Positions 8,133 to 17,569 are shown, numbered from the stretch's first letter. The stretch: 64,000 bases of DNA from CAYJAD01 sp964370835 (GCA_964370835.1 CAYJLO010000006.1:3199-67198); one strand, 5' to 3'. Translations and numbers: made by a program. Notes: generated by a model from the sequence alone, not told the origin.

Positions 8133-9467
8133 ATGCAAAATCATAGTTTAAACTGGTCTCATGCATATACAGGCCGCCTTTCTAAGTCCATGTTGGCTAA
8201 GTATGACTCCACTGCGGCTTTATCTGCGCGTTTAGAAAAGGAACTGAGCAAGCTCCCTTTCCTCACCATGAGCTACAGAGAACAATTGGAAGAAGACATG
8301 GCACGCATATTGCCCCATTGTTCGCAGTTTGAACACATGCTTTTGCTTGGCATTGGCGGCTCTGCCCTCGGTGCTCGAGCCTTACAAAAAGCCTTTGCCC
8401 CAGATCAAGACATTCCTTGCCACAACGGAAAATCCCTTTGGATTGCCGACAATGTCTGCCCCATCACCTTTGAAAGTTGGTTAAAAAAACTACCTGCGCA
8501 AAAAACCGTGGTGGTTTGCATCAGCAAGTCCGGCGGCACCATTGAAACCATCGCTCAATACCTGCTCACCCGCGCATGGCTCGAAAAACATTTGGGCGAG
8601 GCATGGAAAGATCATGTGGTGCTCATCACCGATAGCGAAATGGGCTTTTTACGCCAAGAGGTAAAAAAGAACCAGTTGCATTCCATGGAAGTACCCAACT
8701 TCCTGGGCGGACGCTATTCAGCCCTTTCTGCCGTGGGCCTCTTACCGGCAGCCTTTTTGGGCATTGATTGGCAAGGTCTTTTGGACGGTGCCTACGCCGT
8801 GGCAAAGCCCCTTGTGGAAAATCCCTATGCCATGAGTATACATCCTTCCTATCGCTTGGCCACATGGGCTTTGGGACTTGATGCCACGCACTATCATGAG
8901 CTTATTTTCTTTTCCTACATTCCCACATGGGCCACCTTTGGGCCGTGGTTTGTACAATTATGGGCCGAAAGCCTTGGCAAAGAAGGTAGAGGCAGTATGC
9001 CCATTGCCGCCACAGGGGTCACCGATCAGCACTCTGTACAACAAATGTTTTTGGACGGCCCTCGTAACAAGGCGTGTTTATTTTTAACATGCGAAAATTT
9101 ACCTCAAGGGCGCGCCTTTGGTGATGCTTTACCTGAGCAGTGGCAATGGTTGCAGGGACAAAACTTTGGTCAACTCTTGCAAGCTGAAGCCCTTGGCACA
9201 CGCATGGCATTAACCAAGCATGGCTTACCCTTGGTGCATATTGATATGCAAAACACCGACGAAGGGGCGGCAGGAGCTTTAATGATGCTTCTTGAAATCA
9301 CCACCGTACTTACGGGTTGGCTCATGAATATCAATCCCTTGGATCAGCCTGCCGTGGAAATGGGAAAGCGCTATGCCAACGCTCGTCTTGGAGCCCCCAA
9401 CCACGATGTCGAAAATAAGGCCTTGGATGCCTTCATGAACAGCGCAGAAGAGAGGCAAGCATTTTAA
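8133..9467 (+). CDS. pgi: Glucose-6-phosphate isomerase
   Basis: Interconverts glucose-6-phosphate and fructose-6-phosphate in the cytoplasm. The 444-residue length fits the short bacterial/archaeal-type PGI group. Diagnostic segments: LLGIGGSALGARAL (sugar isomerase domain), VVCISKSGGTIETI (phosphate binding, near residue 130), and GRYSALSAVGLLPAAFLG. Later parts include WFVQLWAESLGKEGRG and GVTDQHSVQQMFLDGP with the active-site Glu and His. Its stop codon overlaps the start of the sensor kinase gene by one base (TAATG). Confidence 0.95.
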   Translation: MQNHSLNWSHAYTGRLSKSMLAKYDSTAALSARLEKELSKLPFLTMSYREQLEEDMARILPHCSQFEHMLLLGIGGSALGARALQKAFAPDQDIPCHNGKSLWIADNVCPITFESWLKKLPAQKTVVVCISKSGGTIETIAQYLLTRAWLEKHLGEAWKDHVVLITDSEMGFLRQEVKKNQLHSMEVPNFLGGRYSALSAVGLLPAAFLGIDWQGLLDGAYAVAKPLVENPYAMSIHPSYRLATWALGLDATHYHELIFFSYIPTWATFGPWFVQLWAESLGKEGRGSMPIAATGVTDQHSVQQMFLDGPRNKACLFLTCENLPQGRAFGDALPEQWQWLQGQNFGQLLQAEALGTRMALTKHGLPLVHIDMQNTDEGAAGALMMLLEITTVLTGWLMNINPLDQPAVEMGKRYANARLGAPNHDVENKALDAFMNSAEERQAF

Positions 9468-10930
9468 TGAAGCATAAAAAAGACGCCTCCCTCAAAGAAG
9501 TTCAGGATTTATCTTTATCCTACGCCAGACCTTTGTCTTGGCTCTTTTTTATACTCATTTTAACCACGTCTATCATACTTTCGGTGTTCATTGCCAATAG
9601 CACGCGAGATACCTTGCTCACCAAGCAAGAAGAATTTGCCAAGCTTTTGGGCACCAACCTTAACCATCAAATATACCAACGTTTCACCGTTCCCACGGTG
9701 CTAGCCTATGGGCGTATTGCCTTAAAAAACCCCGTGCAATATGAGCGATTGGACACCATTGTGAACTCCACCATGCACGGCCTTAAAATAGAGCGCATTC
9801 GCATTTATGATTTTGGGCGCGTGGTGGCATACTCCACCGACAATGAAGACTTAGGACGCTCTGGCCTTGCTCCGGAATCCGTCAACTTGGTACTCAAGGG
9901 AGAAACAGCCAAGGCGGAACTTATTACGTCCATTCCCGCATGGGAAGCCCCCTTTCACTTACCATTTGAGCCTGGGTCTTTTATCTTGCGCTCAGCCTAT
10001 CCCTTGACGGGGCAAATTCGTGACAATGATGGCAAAGTAACCCAACACGTCATGGGCGTTTTGGAACTTAGCCAAGATATTACCGATGACTACGCCGCTG
10101 TCATGGCTTTTCAAGGGCTCATTGTGGCCACATGCTTGTTTTCTTCTGTGGTGCTTTTTATTTTGCTCATGGCACTTATTCGCCGCACAGAAAAAGCTCT
10201 CGCCTATCGTGTGGCAGCCAATAAAGCCTTGGAAGACGAGCTGCACAGCAAGGAAAAATTGGTGAGCATGGGGCGTGTTATAGCCAGCATTGCCCATGAG
10301 ATACGCAATCCTTTGGGCATTATTCGCTCCAGCGCAGAGTTTTTGCTCAAAAGACAAAAGGAAAAAGAAAGCGATGTGGCCTCTCAGCGTATCTTGGGAG
10401 CCATTTATGACGAAGCCTGCCGCTTGAGCCAAACCATCAATGATTTTTTGGACTATGCCAGACCGCGCAAATTGGCCGATACGCAAATATCCATGGCAAA
10501 GGTTTTGGATGAAGTCATGGCCTTTTTGGAAGGCGAATTTAACCGCCATCAAGTGAGTGTAGAGTTTGACTTGGAGCCAGAGTTAGATATCATAGGCGAT
10601 AAAGATTTGTTATACCGTGCTTTTTACAATATACTTGTGAATGCACAGCAAGCCATGGATGGGCCAGGCATTATACAAATTAGCGGAAAAAAAGTGGAAG
10701 GCAGGGTGGAGATGACCTTCACCGACTCTGGGCCAGGCTTTCCTGCCGATAGCATAGAAAATATGTTTGACCCCTTCTTCACCACCAAGGACACGGGCAC
10801 AGGACTTGGCCTTGCCATTGTCAAAAGCATTATTACCAGTCACATGGGTGAGATTACGTTGCAAAACACCCCAGAGGGACATGCCCAAATACACATAGAA
10901 TTTGACGCCGCGCCCAAGGAATCCTTTTAA
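9467..10930 (+). CDS. Membrane sensor histidine kinase (two-component, NtrB/ZraS type)
   Basis: 487 residues: a membrane helix at about 24-45, a periplasmic sensor of about 160 residues (Cache-like, with LKIERIRIYDFGRVVAYSTD), a second helix near 210-230, HisKA with the phospho-acceptor His277 in SIAHEIRNPLGIIR, and HATPase_c (N-box NILVNAQQAM, G1 DSGPGF, G2 GTGLGLAIVKS). It overlaps the pgi stop by one base and lies 15 bases before the sigma-54 regulator, so the pair forms one two-component system. The periplasmic ligand cannot be read from sequence. Close in layout to ZraS-type envelope or metal sensors; that resemblance is inference. Confidence 0.92.
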   Translation: MKHKKDASLKEVQDLSLSYARPLSWLFFILILTTSIILSVFIANSTRDTLLTKQEEFAKLLGTNLNHQIYQRFTVPTVLAYGRIALKNPVQYERLDTIVNSTMHGLKIERIRIYDFGRVVAYSTDNEDLGRSGLAPESVNLVLKGETAKAELITSIPAWEAPFHLPFEPGSFILRSAYPLTGQIRDNDGKVTQHVMGVLELSQDITDDYAAVMAFQGLIVATCLFSSVVLFILLMALIRRTEKALAYRVAANKALEDELHSKEKLVSMGRVIASIAHEIRNPLGIIRSSAEFLLKRQKEKESDVASQRILGAIYDEACRLSQTINDFLDYARPRKLADTQISMAKVLDEVMAFLEGEFNRHQVSVEFDLEPELDIIGDKDLLYRAFYNILVNAQQAMDGPGIIQISGKKVEGRVEMTFTDSGPGFPADSIENMFDPFFTTKDTGTGLGLAIVKSIITSHMGEITLQNTPEGHAQIHIEFDAAPKESF

Positions 10931-10945
10931 CACTAAGGGTGATGT

Positions 10946-12325
10946 ATGAACGACAAAGCACATATACTTATCATAGACGATGAAAAAAACTATCTGCTCA
11001 TTTTAGAAACCCTGCTTTTGGATGCAGAATATAATGTCACGGCCATCAATGATCCCGAAACGGCTCTCACATTTTTGGAAGAATCTGAAGTGGATGTGGT
11101 CATCACTGACATGAAGATGCCACGCCTCACGGGGCGTGATGTGCTTGAACGCATCAAGAAAAATTGGCCGCATATTCCTGTGCTCATCATGACGGCCTTT
11201 GGCAGCATTGAAAGCGCCGTTGAAGTCATGAAGTATGGGGCTTTTGATTATATAACCAAGCCCTTTGCCAATGACGAGCTCTTGCTTTCTTTGCACAACG
11301 CCGTGGACCTTGCCACCACACATCGCCAATACCGTCTTTTGCAAGAAGCCATGGAAATCCGCTATGGAACGCATCAAATCATAGGCCGCAGTCGCGCCAT
11401 TCGCGATGTGTTCACCATGATAGACAGAGCCGCCCCCAGTCGCTCCACGGTGCTCATCACCGGCGAATCCGGCACGGGTAAGGAATTGGTGGCCAGAGCC
11501 ATACACGTGACATCTCCGCGCAAGGAAGGGCCGTTTATTTCCGTCAATTGCATGGCGCTCAATCCCGGCATTTTAGAAAGCGAACTCTTTGGGCATGAAA
11601 AGGGTTCCTTCACAGGGGCTGTGGCCATGCGCCGCGGTCGTTTTGAGCAAGCCAACGGCGGTACCCTCTTTTTAGACGAAATAGGTGAACTTACGCCGGA
11701 CTTACAAGTGAAGCTTTTGCGCGTATTACAAGAAAAACGCTTTGAACGTGTGGGCGGTGATGAGCAAATAGAGGTGGATATCCGCGTGGTGGCCGCCACC
11801 AACAAATCTCTGCTACAATTGGTAGAGTCTGGACAATTCCGCGAAGATTTATTTTATCGCCTCAACGTGGTGGAAATTCACCTTCCGCCATTGCGCGAAA
11901 GACGTGAAGACATTCCCTTGCTTTTGGCTCATTTTGCAGCAAGTTTTGCCCAAGAAAATGAAATACAACCCAAGACATTTAATTCCGGCGCATTGAATTA
12001 TCTCATGGCCTATGAATGGCCGGGAAACATTCGCCAATTGCAAAATATTGTGGAGCGTTGCACGGTTTTAGTGCAATCAGAAGTCATTGATGTGGAAAAT
12101 TTACCGCCGGAAATTCGCGATGAAGAAGCTCAATACAAAAGCGCCGTGGATTTATTGCCTGTGCAATTGGATTTGGCTGACACGCTGGAGAAAATTGAAG
12201 CGGCCTTGGTGCGCAGAGCGTTGGTACGCACGGATTTTGTACAGGTAAAAGCCGCAGAAATTTTAGGTATATCAAAATCTCTTTTACAATATAAGCTAAA
12301 AAAATACAGTATTGCAGGCCATTAA
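10946..12325 (+). CDS. Sigma-54-dependent response regulator (NtrC family)
   Basis: 459 residues in the order receiver, AAA+ and DNA-binding domain. The phosphorylated Asp is residue 55 in VVITDMKMP. Walker A is GESGTGKELVARAIH. The sigma-54 contact loop reads GSFTGA in place of the usual GAFTGA, a tolerated variant. The Walker B region is GGTLFLDEIGEL and the arginine finger region is FREDLFYRLNVVEIHLPPLRERR (in part). A Fis-type helix-turn-helix ends the protein (AAEILGISKSLLQYKLKKY). Pairs with the upstream kinase. Two strong sigma-54 promoters exist elsewhere in the window (50362 and 52618); whether this regulator serves them is unknown. Confidence 0.95.
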   Translation: MNDKAHILIIDDEKNYLLILETLLLDAEYNVTAINDPETALTFLEESEVDVVITDMKMPRLTGRDVLERIKKNWPHIPVLIMTAFGSIESAVEVMKYGAFDYITKPFANDELLLSLHNAVDLATTHRQYRLLQEAMEIRYGTHQIIGRSRAIRDVFTMIDRAAPSRSTVLITGESGTGKELVARAIHVTSPRKEGPFISVNCMALNPGILESELFGHEKGSFTGAVAMRRGRFEQANGGTLFLDEIGELTPDLQVKLLRVLQEKRFERVGGDEQIEVDIRVVAATNKSLLQLVESGQFREDLFYRLNVVEIHLPPLRERREDIPLLLAHFAASFAQENEIQPKTFNSGALNYLMAYEWPGNIRQLQNIVERCTVLVQSEVIDVENLPPEIRDEEAQYKSAVDLLPVQLDLADTLEKIEAALVRRALVRTDFVQVKAAEILGISKSLLQYKLKKYSIAGH

Positions 12326-12358
12326 CAGCCCACGCTTTACAAGCTAAGAAAGCACACT

Positions 12359-12396
12359 CACAGCCTTGGGCATTTTTGTCTAAGGCTGTGTTTTTG
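12359..12396 (+). terminator. Intrinsic terminator after the two-component operon
   Basis: CACAGCCTT (12359-12367) pairs perfectly with AAGGCTGTG (12382-12390), followed by TTTTTG. The stop codon of the convergent LapG-like gene (12380-12382) lies inside this hairpin. Confidence 0.85.
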
Positions 12397-13147
12397 CAGT
12401 GCTCTTAGGATTTTCTTCACCATTAACGCGTAGCCACAGCCCTTTGTGATTCACCATGGCAAAGGGGGTCACTTGTTTGGCATATTGGGCAGCGGGAACT
12501 AATAAATAGCCAGGCTTACTTAAATTATCCAAAACAAAAAGCCCTCTTTTGTCTTGAGCCAACAGCACAGCATGACCTGAATTACGGATATGCTCACGTA
12601 AAAAAATCACCCAAAGCTTTTGCGGATCCCAGCCCAAATACTTTAGGGCAAAATACTTTGTAATGGCATAGTCTTCGCAATCGCCACTACCATTGCTTAA
12701 AAATTCCTGTGGTGTGGCCCAGTATTCGCCAATACCATAAGAATCATCATCTTTTCGAGACATGATTCTATTGAAAAATCCATTGACATTACGCAGTGTC
12801 TTAAGAGAGTCGGAGGATTTTTTCGTAAGTGACACAAGGGCAGCCCATTGGTCTTTATGTTGCCCCTTAAGTGGAATTTTTTTGGATTGAAAAAGACCTG
12901 GGTCGTGTTGCGCCACTATTTTATCCCATCGACTATGCATAACCTGCAAATGCTCTGGCAAAGCAGCACCTTGCACCAGAATAAATTCTGACCCCATCAA
13001 TTTCATACGCGGGGCGTTGGGCGGTACCTTTACGGAATACGATTTTTCCTTGTCGGTAGTTGTTTTAGTGGCTTGTGCAGAAGGAGGGAGCACGCAGAAA
13101 AAAATCCATAACAATACAAATAATGCAGGGAATAATGGTTTTTTCAT
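12380..13147 (-). CDS. LapG-like periplasmic transglutaminase-fold cysteine protease (BTLCP family)
   Basis: Begins with a signal peptide (MKKPLFPALF, hydrophobic core, PSAQA). The catalytic triad pattern of bacterial transglutaminase-like cysteine proteases is readable: Cys in NGSGDCEDYAITKYFAL, His in RNSGHAVLLAQ, Asp in LFVLDNLS. LapG of this family cleaves large surface adhesins and is held in check by the c-di-GMP receptor LapD. No LapD or adhesin gene is in the window. The frame is open to an ATG at 13171, but the internal ATG at 13147 starts a cleaner signal peptide; neither has a strong ribosome binding site. It lies downstream of the EamA gene on the same strand. Confidence 0.85.
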   Translation of the reverse strand: MKKPLFPALFVLLWIFFCVLPPSAQATKTTTDKEKSYSVKVPPNAPRMKLMGSEFILVQGAALPEHLQVMHSRWDKIVAQHDPGLFQSKKIPLKGQHKDQWAALVSLTKKSSDSLKTLRNVNGFFNRIMSRKDDDSYGIGEYWATPQEFLSNGSGDCEDYAITKYFALKYLGWDPQKLWVIFLREHIRNSGHAVLLAQDKRGLFVLDNLSKPGYLLVPAAQYAKQVTPFAMVNHKGLWLRVNGEENPKSTAKTQP

Positions 13148-13220
13148 GTAAAATTCTGGTAAAAGGCTCATAAAAGTACCACAGCAAACACTAAGGGTAC
13201 GTACTCACCGTATAGCCACT

Positions 13221-14150
13221 TTACACCTTTGTCAATCGCCTTTTATCATCCACAAGGAAGATAATTACGGTGGACAAAATAAGCACAGCCCCCCCCCCCC
13301 CAAGAGCACTAAAATTCTCCCCCCAAAGAGACCAAGCCGCCACTGTGGCCACCACAGGCTCCAAAGTGGCCAACACTGCCACCTTGGTGGGATGCAAGCG
13401 TTTTATACTTTCACAATAGGCCCAATAAGCCACATAGGTGCTAATGAAACCTATCCCCATGACGGCAAGCCACCCCGTGACACTCATATCTAAATGCAAT
13501 TTTGCCATGGGAAATAAACAAATAGCCGCCGCCAAAGAGCTGTACCCATACAAAGTAAAAGGGGTATAGGTGGAAAGAAATTTTTTCGTCACCACATAGT
13601 GCGTGGCATATAAAAAACCCGACAGCAATCCAAACAGAATGCCCCACACGGGCAACGAATGACCTTGCGTGGCAAGGGCTTGTTCTGCCAAGGCACTGGC
13701 CTGTACGCTCTCTTGTGCCGGCATGGGTGAAATGCTGATGAAAATACCACCAAGCAATGCAATACCAATGGCTATGCCGGTGATGAGGGTAAAGGGTAAG
13801 CCAAAGAAAATACGGGAAAAAACAGCAACCCATGCCGGAGCTGTATACAAGAGCACAGAAGCCAAAGCAGCACCGCCCTCACGCACAGCGTATTGATAAA
13901 CCACAAAAAAAGTGGCTATGGAGCAAATACCAAAAAGACAAAAATAGCCGAAATCTTTAGCACTATGCACCTTAGCTTGTTTGATGAGGCAAGCGTGCAA
14001 AAAAAGAAAGAGGCCACCAATGAGAGCACGCCAAAAAGCCACATCCAGTGGAGACAGCCCAGCATCCATGGCTATGCGCCCTAAAATACCGAGAAAGCCC
14101 CAACAAATAGCTGCTATGAACACAAAAAGATAGCCTGCATACTGCCCCAT
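13221..14150 (-). CDS. DMT-superfamily (EamA) metabolite exporter
   Basis: 309 residues with about ten membrane helices, built from two EamA repeats (GLSPLDVAFWRALIGGLFLF in the first half; LEPVVATVAAWSLWGENFS in the second). Family members export amino acids and other small metabolites; the substrate is not predictable. The coding strand carries a run of 13 G (13289-13301) that encodes Leu-Gly-Gly-Gly-Gly-Ala near the C-terminus. A slip of one base would change the last ~27 residues, including the tenth helix. Starts 4 bases after the M20 gene stop, so it is co-transcribed with it; a link between hydrolase product and export is possible. Confidence 0.88.
   Translation of the reverse strand: MGQYAGYLFVFIAAICWGFLGILGRIAMDAGLSPLDVAFWRALIGGLFLFLHACLIKQAKVHSAKDFGYFCLFGICSIATFFVVYQYAVREGGAALASVLLYTAPAWVAVFSRIFFGLPFTLITGIAIGIALLGGIFISISPMPAQESVQASALAEQALATQGHSLPVWGILFGLLSGFLYATHYVVTKKFLSTYTPFTLYGYSSLAAAICLFPMAKLHLDMSVTGWLAVMGIGFISTYVAYWAYCESIKRLHPTKVAVLATLEPVVATVAAWSLWGENFSALGGGGAVLILSTVIIFLVDDKRRLTKV
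13289..13301. repeat. 13-bp poly-C/poly-G tract inside the EamA coding sequence
   Basis: Thirteen consecutive C on the plus strand (G on the coding strand), the longest homopolymer G/C run noticed in the window. Tracts of this length are known slippage sites in phase-variable genes. The reported length keeps the frame open. Confidence 0.9.
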
Positions 14151-14154
14151 ATTC

Positions 14155-15462
14155 TTATCCTGTTTTTTGTATAATAATACGCAATAAAAGCTCTACTCCG
14201 CGCAGTAAAGCTCCTTCATCAAAATCAAAAGTCGCAGAATGATGCCCACCGCTAAGTGCCGCACCCAATTGCATATACGTCCCTTGTCCGCCTTGCTCTT
14301 GAGCATGCTCCAAGAACCATGTGAAGTCCTCTGATGCCATGAATTTTGCCGAAGGAATGATCTTTTCAAAACAAGGCATATCTTGTGCTATGGCGCACAC
14401 TTCATGGGCCAAGGACTCATCTGAAAAACCATTTACACAAGAACCAATACATGTGAATTCACAACAACAACCCCACATATGAGCCGCGCCTTGGCAAATT
14501 CGTTCAGCTTCTTGCACCATCCATTTATTGATGCCCTTTTCCACGGCGCGTGTCTCGCCCACCAAATGCGCATAACAAGGAACCACATTGGGAGCTCCGT
14601 CCACATGCAATTGTCCTATGTTTACTCGCGTTTCGCCATGCCCATGTCTTGCAATGCTCAGCATGCCTTGTATGGCGGTGGTGGCTGCCAACAGTGCGTT
14701 ACGCCCCTCTTGCGGAGCAATGCCGGAATGGGCCGATTGGCCGGAAAAGGACACTTCAAAAGTGGTATTGGCTAAAAAATGTGTGGTTCCGGCCATGAGG
14801 GTGTCGGGACGTTGGGCTTGAACACCCAAATGCAGACCGTACACTTCTTGTACGCCTTGCATAACTCCTGCGGCAAGCATGGCCTTGGCCCCTTGCCCCA
14901 CTTCTTCCGCCGGTTGAAAAATTAAACGTATGGTTCCCCGCAAAGGGGCGTGCCCTTGCTCTTTAAGCATATGCAAAGCCAGCCCTAGCCCCACGCCCAT
15001 GGCCACATGGCCATCATGCCCGCAAGCATGCATAACACCGGTATTTTGAGAGCAAAAACCTTGCGATGTGGGCACGTGGTCTACATTTTTACTTTCCTCA
15101 ATGGCATTGGCGTCCATGTCAAAACGAAAAGCCAGCACAGGCCCCGGCCCAAAGGGAATATCCACCCACAAGCCGGTTAGGCCGTCTTCCATGGTGGCCA
15201 CCAAAGATGGTAAAGCCCCCTGAATAATGGCTCTGGCTTTATGGCGTGCGCACAGCTCTTCTGTGGGCACTGTGAGGCGAGCTTCGCCCACTACAGCTTC
15301 TTTTCCCATGGTCACTGCGTAACCAAGGCCTAAAAAAAGTTCTGCTATTTTGCTTGTGGTGCGGTACTCAAGCCATGCCAGCTCAGGATACGCATGAATA
15401 TCGCGACGAAATGCCACCGTTTGCGCGGCTATTTGCTGTATAATATCTGGCACATATTGCAT
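14155..15462 (-). CDS. M20-family amidohydrolase (AbgA-like aminoacyl/aminobenzoyl hydrolase)
   Basis: Metal-dependent hydrolase of N-acyl or peptide bonds. The start is set at the ATG at 15462 because AAGGAGGA lies just upstream; an in-frame start 11 codons earlier lacks one. Visible: FRRDIHAYPELAWLEYRT at the N-terminus, the metal-binding HACGHDGHVAMG, FQPAEEVGQGAKAML with the catalytic Glu pair, the dimerisation domain (FEVSFSGQSAHSGIAPQEGRN, in part) and the last ligand in GGHHSATFDFDEGAL. Among M20 enzymes it looks closest to AbgA (p-aminobenzoyl-glutamate hydrolase subunit A), including the insertion around residues 70-110. The exact substrate is uncertain. Confidence 0.85.
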   Translation of the reverse strand: MQYVPDIIQQIAAQTVAFRRDIHAYPELAWLEYRTTSKIAELFLGLGYAVTMGKEAVVGEARLTVPTEELCARHKARAIIQGALPSLVATMEDGLTGLWVDIPFGPGPVLAFRFDMDANAIEESKNVDHVPTSQGFCSQNTGVMHACGHDGHVAMGVGLGLALHMLKEQGHAPLRGTIRLIFQPAEEVGQGAKAMLAAGVMQGVQEVYGLHLGVQAQRPDTLMAGTTHFLANTTFEVSFSGQSAHSGIAPQEGRNALLAATTAIQGMLSIARHGHGETRVNIGQLHVDGAPNVVPCYAHLVGETRAVEKGINKWMVQEAERICQGAAHMWGCCCEFTCIGSCVNGFSDESLAHEVCAIAQDMPCFEKIIPSAKFMASEDFTWFLEHAQEQGGQGTYMQLGAALSGGHHSATFDFDEGALLRGVELLLRIIIQKTG

Positions 15463-15715
15463 GGGGTCCTCCTTAAGCAAGCATTGCATATACACACCCT
15501 TTGCTCATAGCCTATCTAGCAAAAAAAGTATATATAAACGCCATTGTGAAAACATTAATAAGCATGCACGCAGCAAAACCTTAGTAGCAAAAATATGGTT
15601 TATGTTCAAAAAGCTATGCTTATGTAAAAAGAGATACACTACTAAAACAGTTGACTTATCAAGGTTGTTTTTTTATGTTACGGGATGCTGGTATAGATAG
15701 ATGGTGAAAGGTCTC

Positions 15716-15979
15716 ATGGTTCAAAACTTACATTCTCCTGCCCAAACCTTACGATGCAAATCGTGTGAGGCAGAAATCTCTCCTGAAGCAACCTTCTGCT
15801 CGCAGTGTGGCATGGGGCAGATAAAGCATTTTGGTATCAAGCTTATATTGATATTAAGTGTTTGTTTTACTATTGTGGGATCTATTATTTTCTCCACCAC
15901 GCAAGATCACCTAGCAGAGCTACTCCATACGCAACATATCTCCACCGATAGATATGTGAACTTTTCCACACCTCATTAA
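15716..15979 (+). CDS. Small zinc-ribbon membrane protein
   Basis: 87 residues: an N-terminal zinc ribbon with two CxxC knuckles (LRCKSCEAEISPEATFCSQCG) followed by one membrane helix (IKLILILSVCFTIVGSIIF) and a short hydrophilic tail. The start at 15716 has AAAGG five bases upstream; another ATG five codons earlier has none. Single zinc-ribbon plus one helix is common among uncharacterised bacterial membrane proteins. It stands alone between the divergent M20 gene and the convergent cls gene. Confidence 0.7.
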   Translation: MVQNLHSPAQTLRCKSCEAEISPEATFCSQCGMGQIKHFGIKLILILSVCFTIVGSIIFSTTQDHLAELLHTQHISTDRYVNFSTPH

Positions 15980-16047
15980 ACGTAGCACTCGCCTTCCCCC
16001 ATTACACCCTTTCGCTCTCTCATTTTAAGTTTTACACACCATTATCA

Positions 16048-17502
16048 TTATAAATATGGCGAAAAAAGCCAAAATGCCGCATTGCGCAACCGCACGGGCA
16101 AAGATTTTTTGTTCACATCTTCCATGGTGTAGGCAGTGCTTATTTTTTGCACATAACGAAAATGCGTTTTCATTTCTCTGGAAAAACTTGAATCAAAACA
16201 TTCCACATTGAGCTCAAAATTAAGACGCAAGGAGCGCGCGTCAAAATTTGCAGAACCCATTTGTACATAATAATCATCCACCAAAAAGAGCTTGGTATGC
16301 GCAAAGGGTGGCCTTTGATAAAAAATACGCACTCCCACTTCCAAAAGCGTTGGCAATAGATGGAACGTGGCCCAATGCACCATGCAAATATTATTTTTTT
16401 CCGGCAAAATGATACGCACATCCACGCCGCGCAAAGCCGCCGCTTTCAAAGCCGCCATGACCTCATGGGTGGGTAAAAAATACGGCGTCATGATGCAAAT
16501 GCTTTTGCGAGCAACGCCAATGGCTCCATAAATGAGCTCGTGCAAAGGATCTTTACCGGAGCCGGGCCCATCCAATACCACTCGACATAAAATATCGCCG
16601 CACATATCTTCTTCTGCTCTGGCAGGCACAGAATAGTTATTGGTGCAAAACCCCCAATCCAACAAAAAGGCCTCGCGCAACTGACTTACCAAGGGGCCGG
16701 AGCAGGCAAAGTGCACATCTTGCACGGAAAAATCTTTGTGCGTATTCCTATGATAGTCAGCTATATTCATACCACCGGTAAAGCCCTTACTATCTGCCAC
16801 CAGCACTTTGCGGTGATTACGCAAATTGATGGAAAATTTGGGCGGAAAAAAACGCAATGGCATGAATTCTACTATCTGCACGCCTCTTTCCTGTAAATGA
16901 CGCCACGGGCGCGACCAAGAATAATATTGCCCCATGCCATCCACCAAAAGACGCACATCCACACCGCGCTGCGCAGCTTCCCCCAAGGCTTGCATGAACT
17001 TTGCGCCAATATCACCACCATTAAAAATGTAGGTCACAAGGTACACATAGTCTTCGGCCTCTTCAATGGCTTCGAGCATATGTGTATAGGCTGCATCTCC
17101 GTCAAAAAGCGGATGCACAGCATTGCCGCCACTGATGGATTTACCCGTAAGTTTGCGACCTACCGTATTCATGGGGATAAATTTCTTTGGAATGAAGGAG
17201 CTTTGCACGTGCCCTTCGGGTTTTTTATCGGGATGGGAACATTTGACGTATTCGGGACAGTCCAAAGCCTTCAGTTGAGCTTTGCGCATGAGAGATGCGG
17301 CGCGACTTTCTGAACGCGCAATGCCAAAAATAGTATACAAAACGACTCCCACCCAAGGGAGAAAGACTATGGCCACCGACCATGCCAGTGCCGAACGCGG
17401 ATTGCTTTTATGGAGCAAAAGATGCCCCAGCGCCACCGCAGAAAAGAGATATGCCACGGAAAGTGGCTTAAGATCTAAAAATTGAAACCAATGTACTTCC
17501 AT
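16048..17502 (-). CDS. cls: Cardiolipin synthase (phospholipase D family)
   Basis: Joins two phosphatidylglycerol molecules to cardiolipin and glycerol at the inner membrane. The 484-residue protein has two N-terminal membrane helices and a PLDc_N segment (SNPRSALAWSVAIVFLPWVG). Both HKD motifs are intact: NHRKVLVADSKGFTGGMN and HTKLFLVDDYYVQMGSANFD, each with the Gly-Gly/Gly-Ser and Asn that follow. Length and layout match bacterial Cls (about 480-510 residues). It is a single gene; its start lies just past the terminator that follows the giant kinase-like gene. Confidence 0.95.
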   Translation of the reverse strand: MEVHWFQFLDLKPLSVAYLFSAVALGHLLLHKSNPRSALAWSVAIVFLPWVGVVLYTIFGIARSESRAASLMRKAQLKALDCPEYVKCSHPDKKPEGHVQSSFIPKKFIPMNTVGRKLTGKSISGGNAVHPLFDGDAAYTHMLEAIEEAEDYVYLVTYIFNGGDIGAKFMQALGEAAQRGVDVRLLVDGMGQYYSWSRPWRHLQERGVQIVEFMPLRFFPPKFSINLRNHRKVLVADSKGFTGGMNIADYHRNTHKDFSVQDVHFACSGPLVSQLREAFLLDWGFCTNNYSVPARAEEDMCGDILCRVVLDGPGSGKDPLHELIYGAIGVARKSICIMTPYFLPTHEVMAALKAAALRGVDVRIILPEKNNICMVHWATFHLLPTLLEVGVRIFYQRPPFAHTKLFLVDDYYVQMGSANFDARSLRLNFELNVECFDSSFSREMKTHFRYVQKISTAYTMEDVNKKSLPVRLRNAAFWLFSPYL

Positions 17503-17528
17503 GGGCTTTCCGTTTTTAGCTATATTTT

Positions 17529-17559
17529 AAAAAAAAGGCTGTCTTCTAATAAGACAGCC
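17529..17559 (-). terminator. Intrinsic terminator after the giant kinase-like gene
   Basis: On the minus strand a perfect 9-bp stem GGCTGTCTT/AAGACAGCC with a five-base loop is followed by eight T. It lies 11 bases past the stop codon at 17570 and just before the cls start. Confidence 0.9.
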
Positions 17560-17569
17560 CTAAGATATA

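Noticed and set aside
10946..12325. GSFTGA instead of GAFTGA as a sign that the regulator cannot contact sigma-54
   Set aside because: Functional family members carry GSFTGA, and all other AAA+ motifs are intact.
15461..15700. 79-codon plus-strand frame before the zinc-ribbon gene
   Set aside because: It begins in the 5' end of the M20 gene on the other strand and has no recognisable feature.
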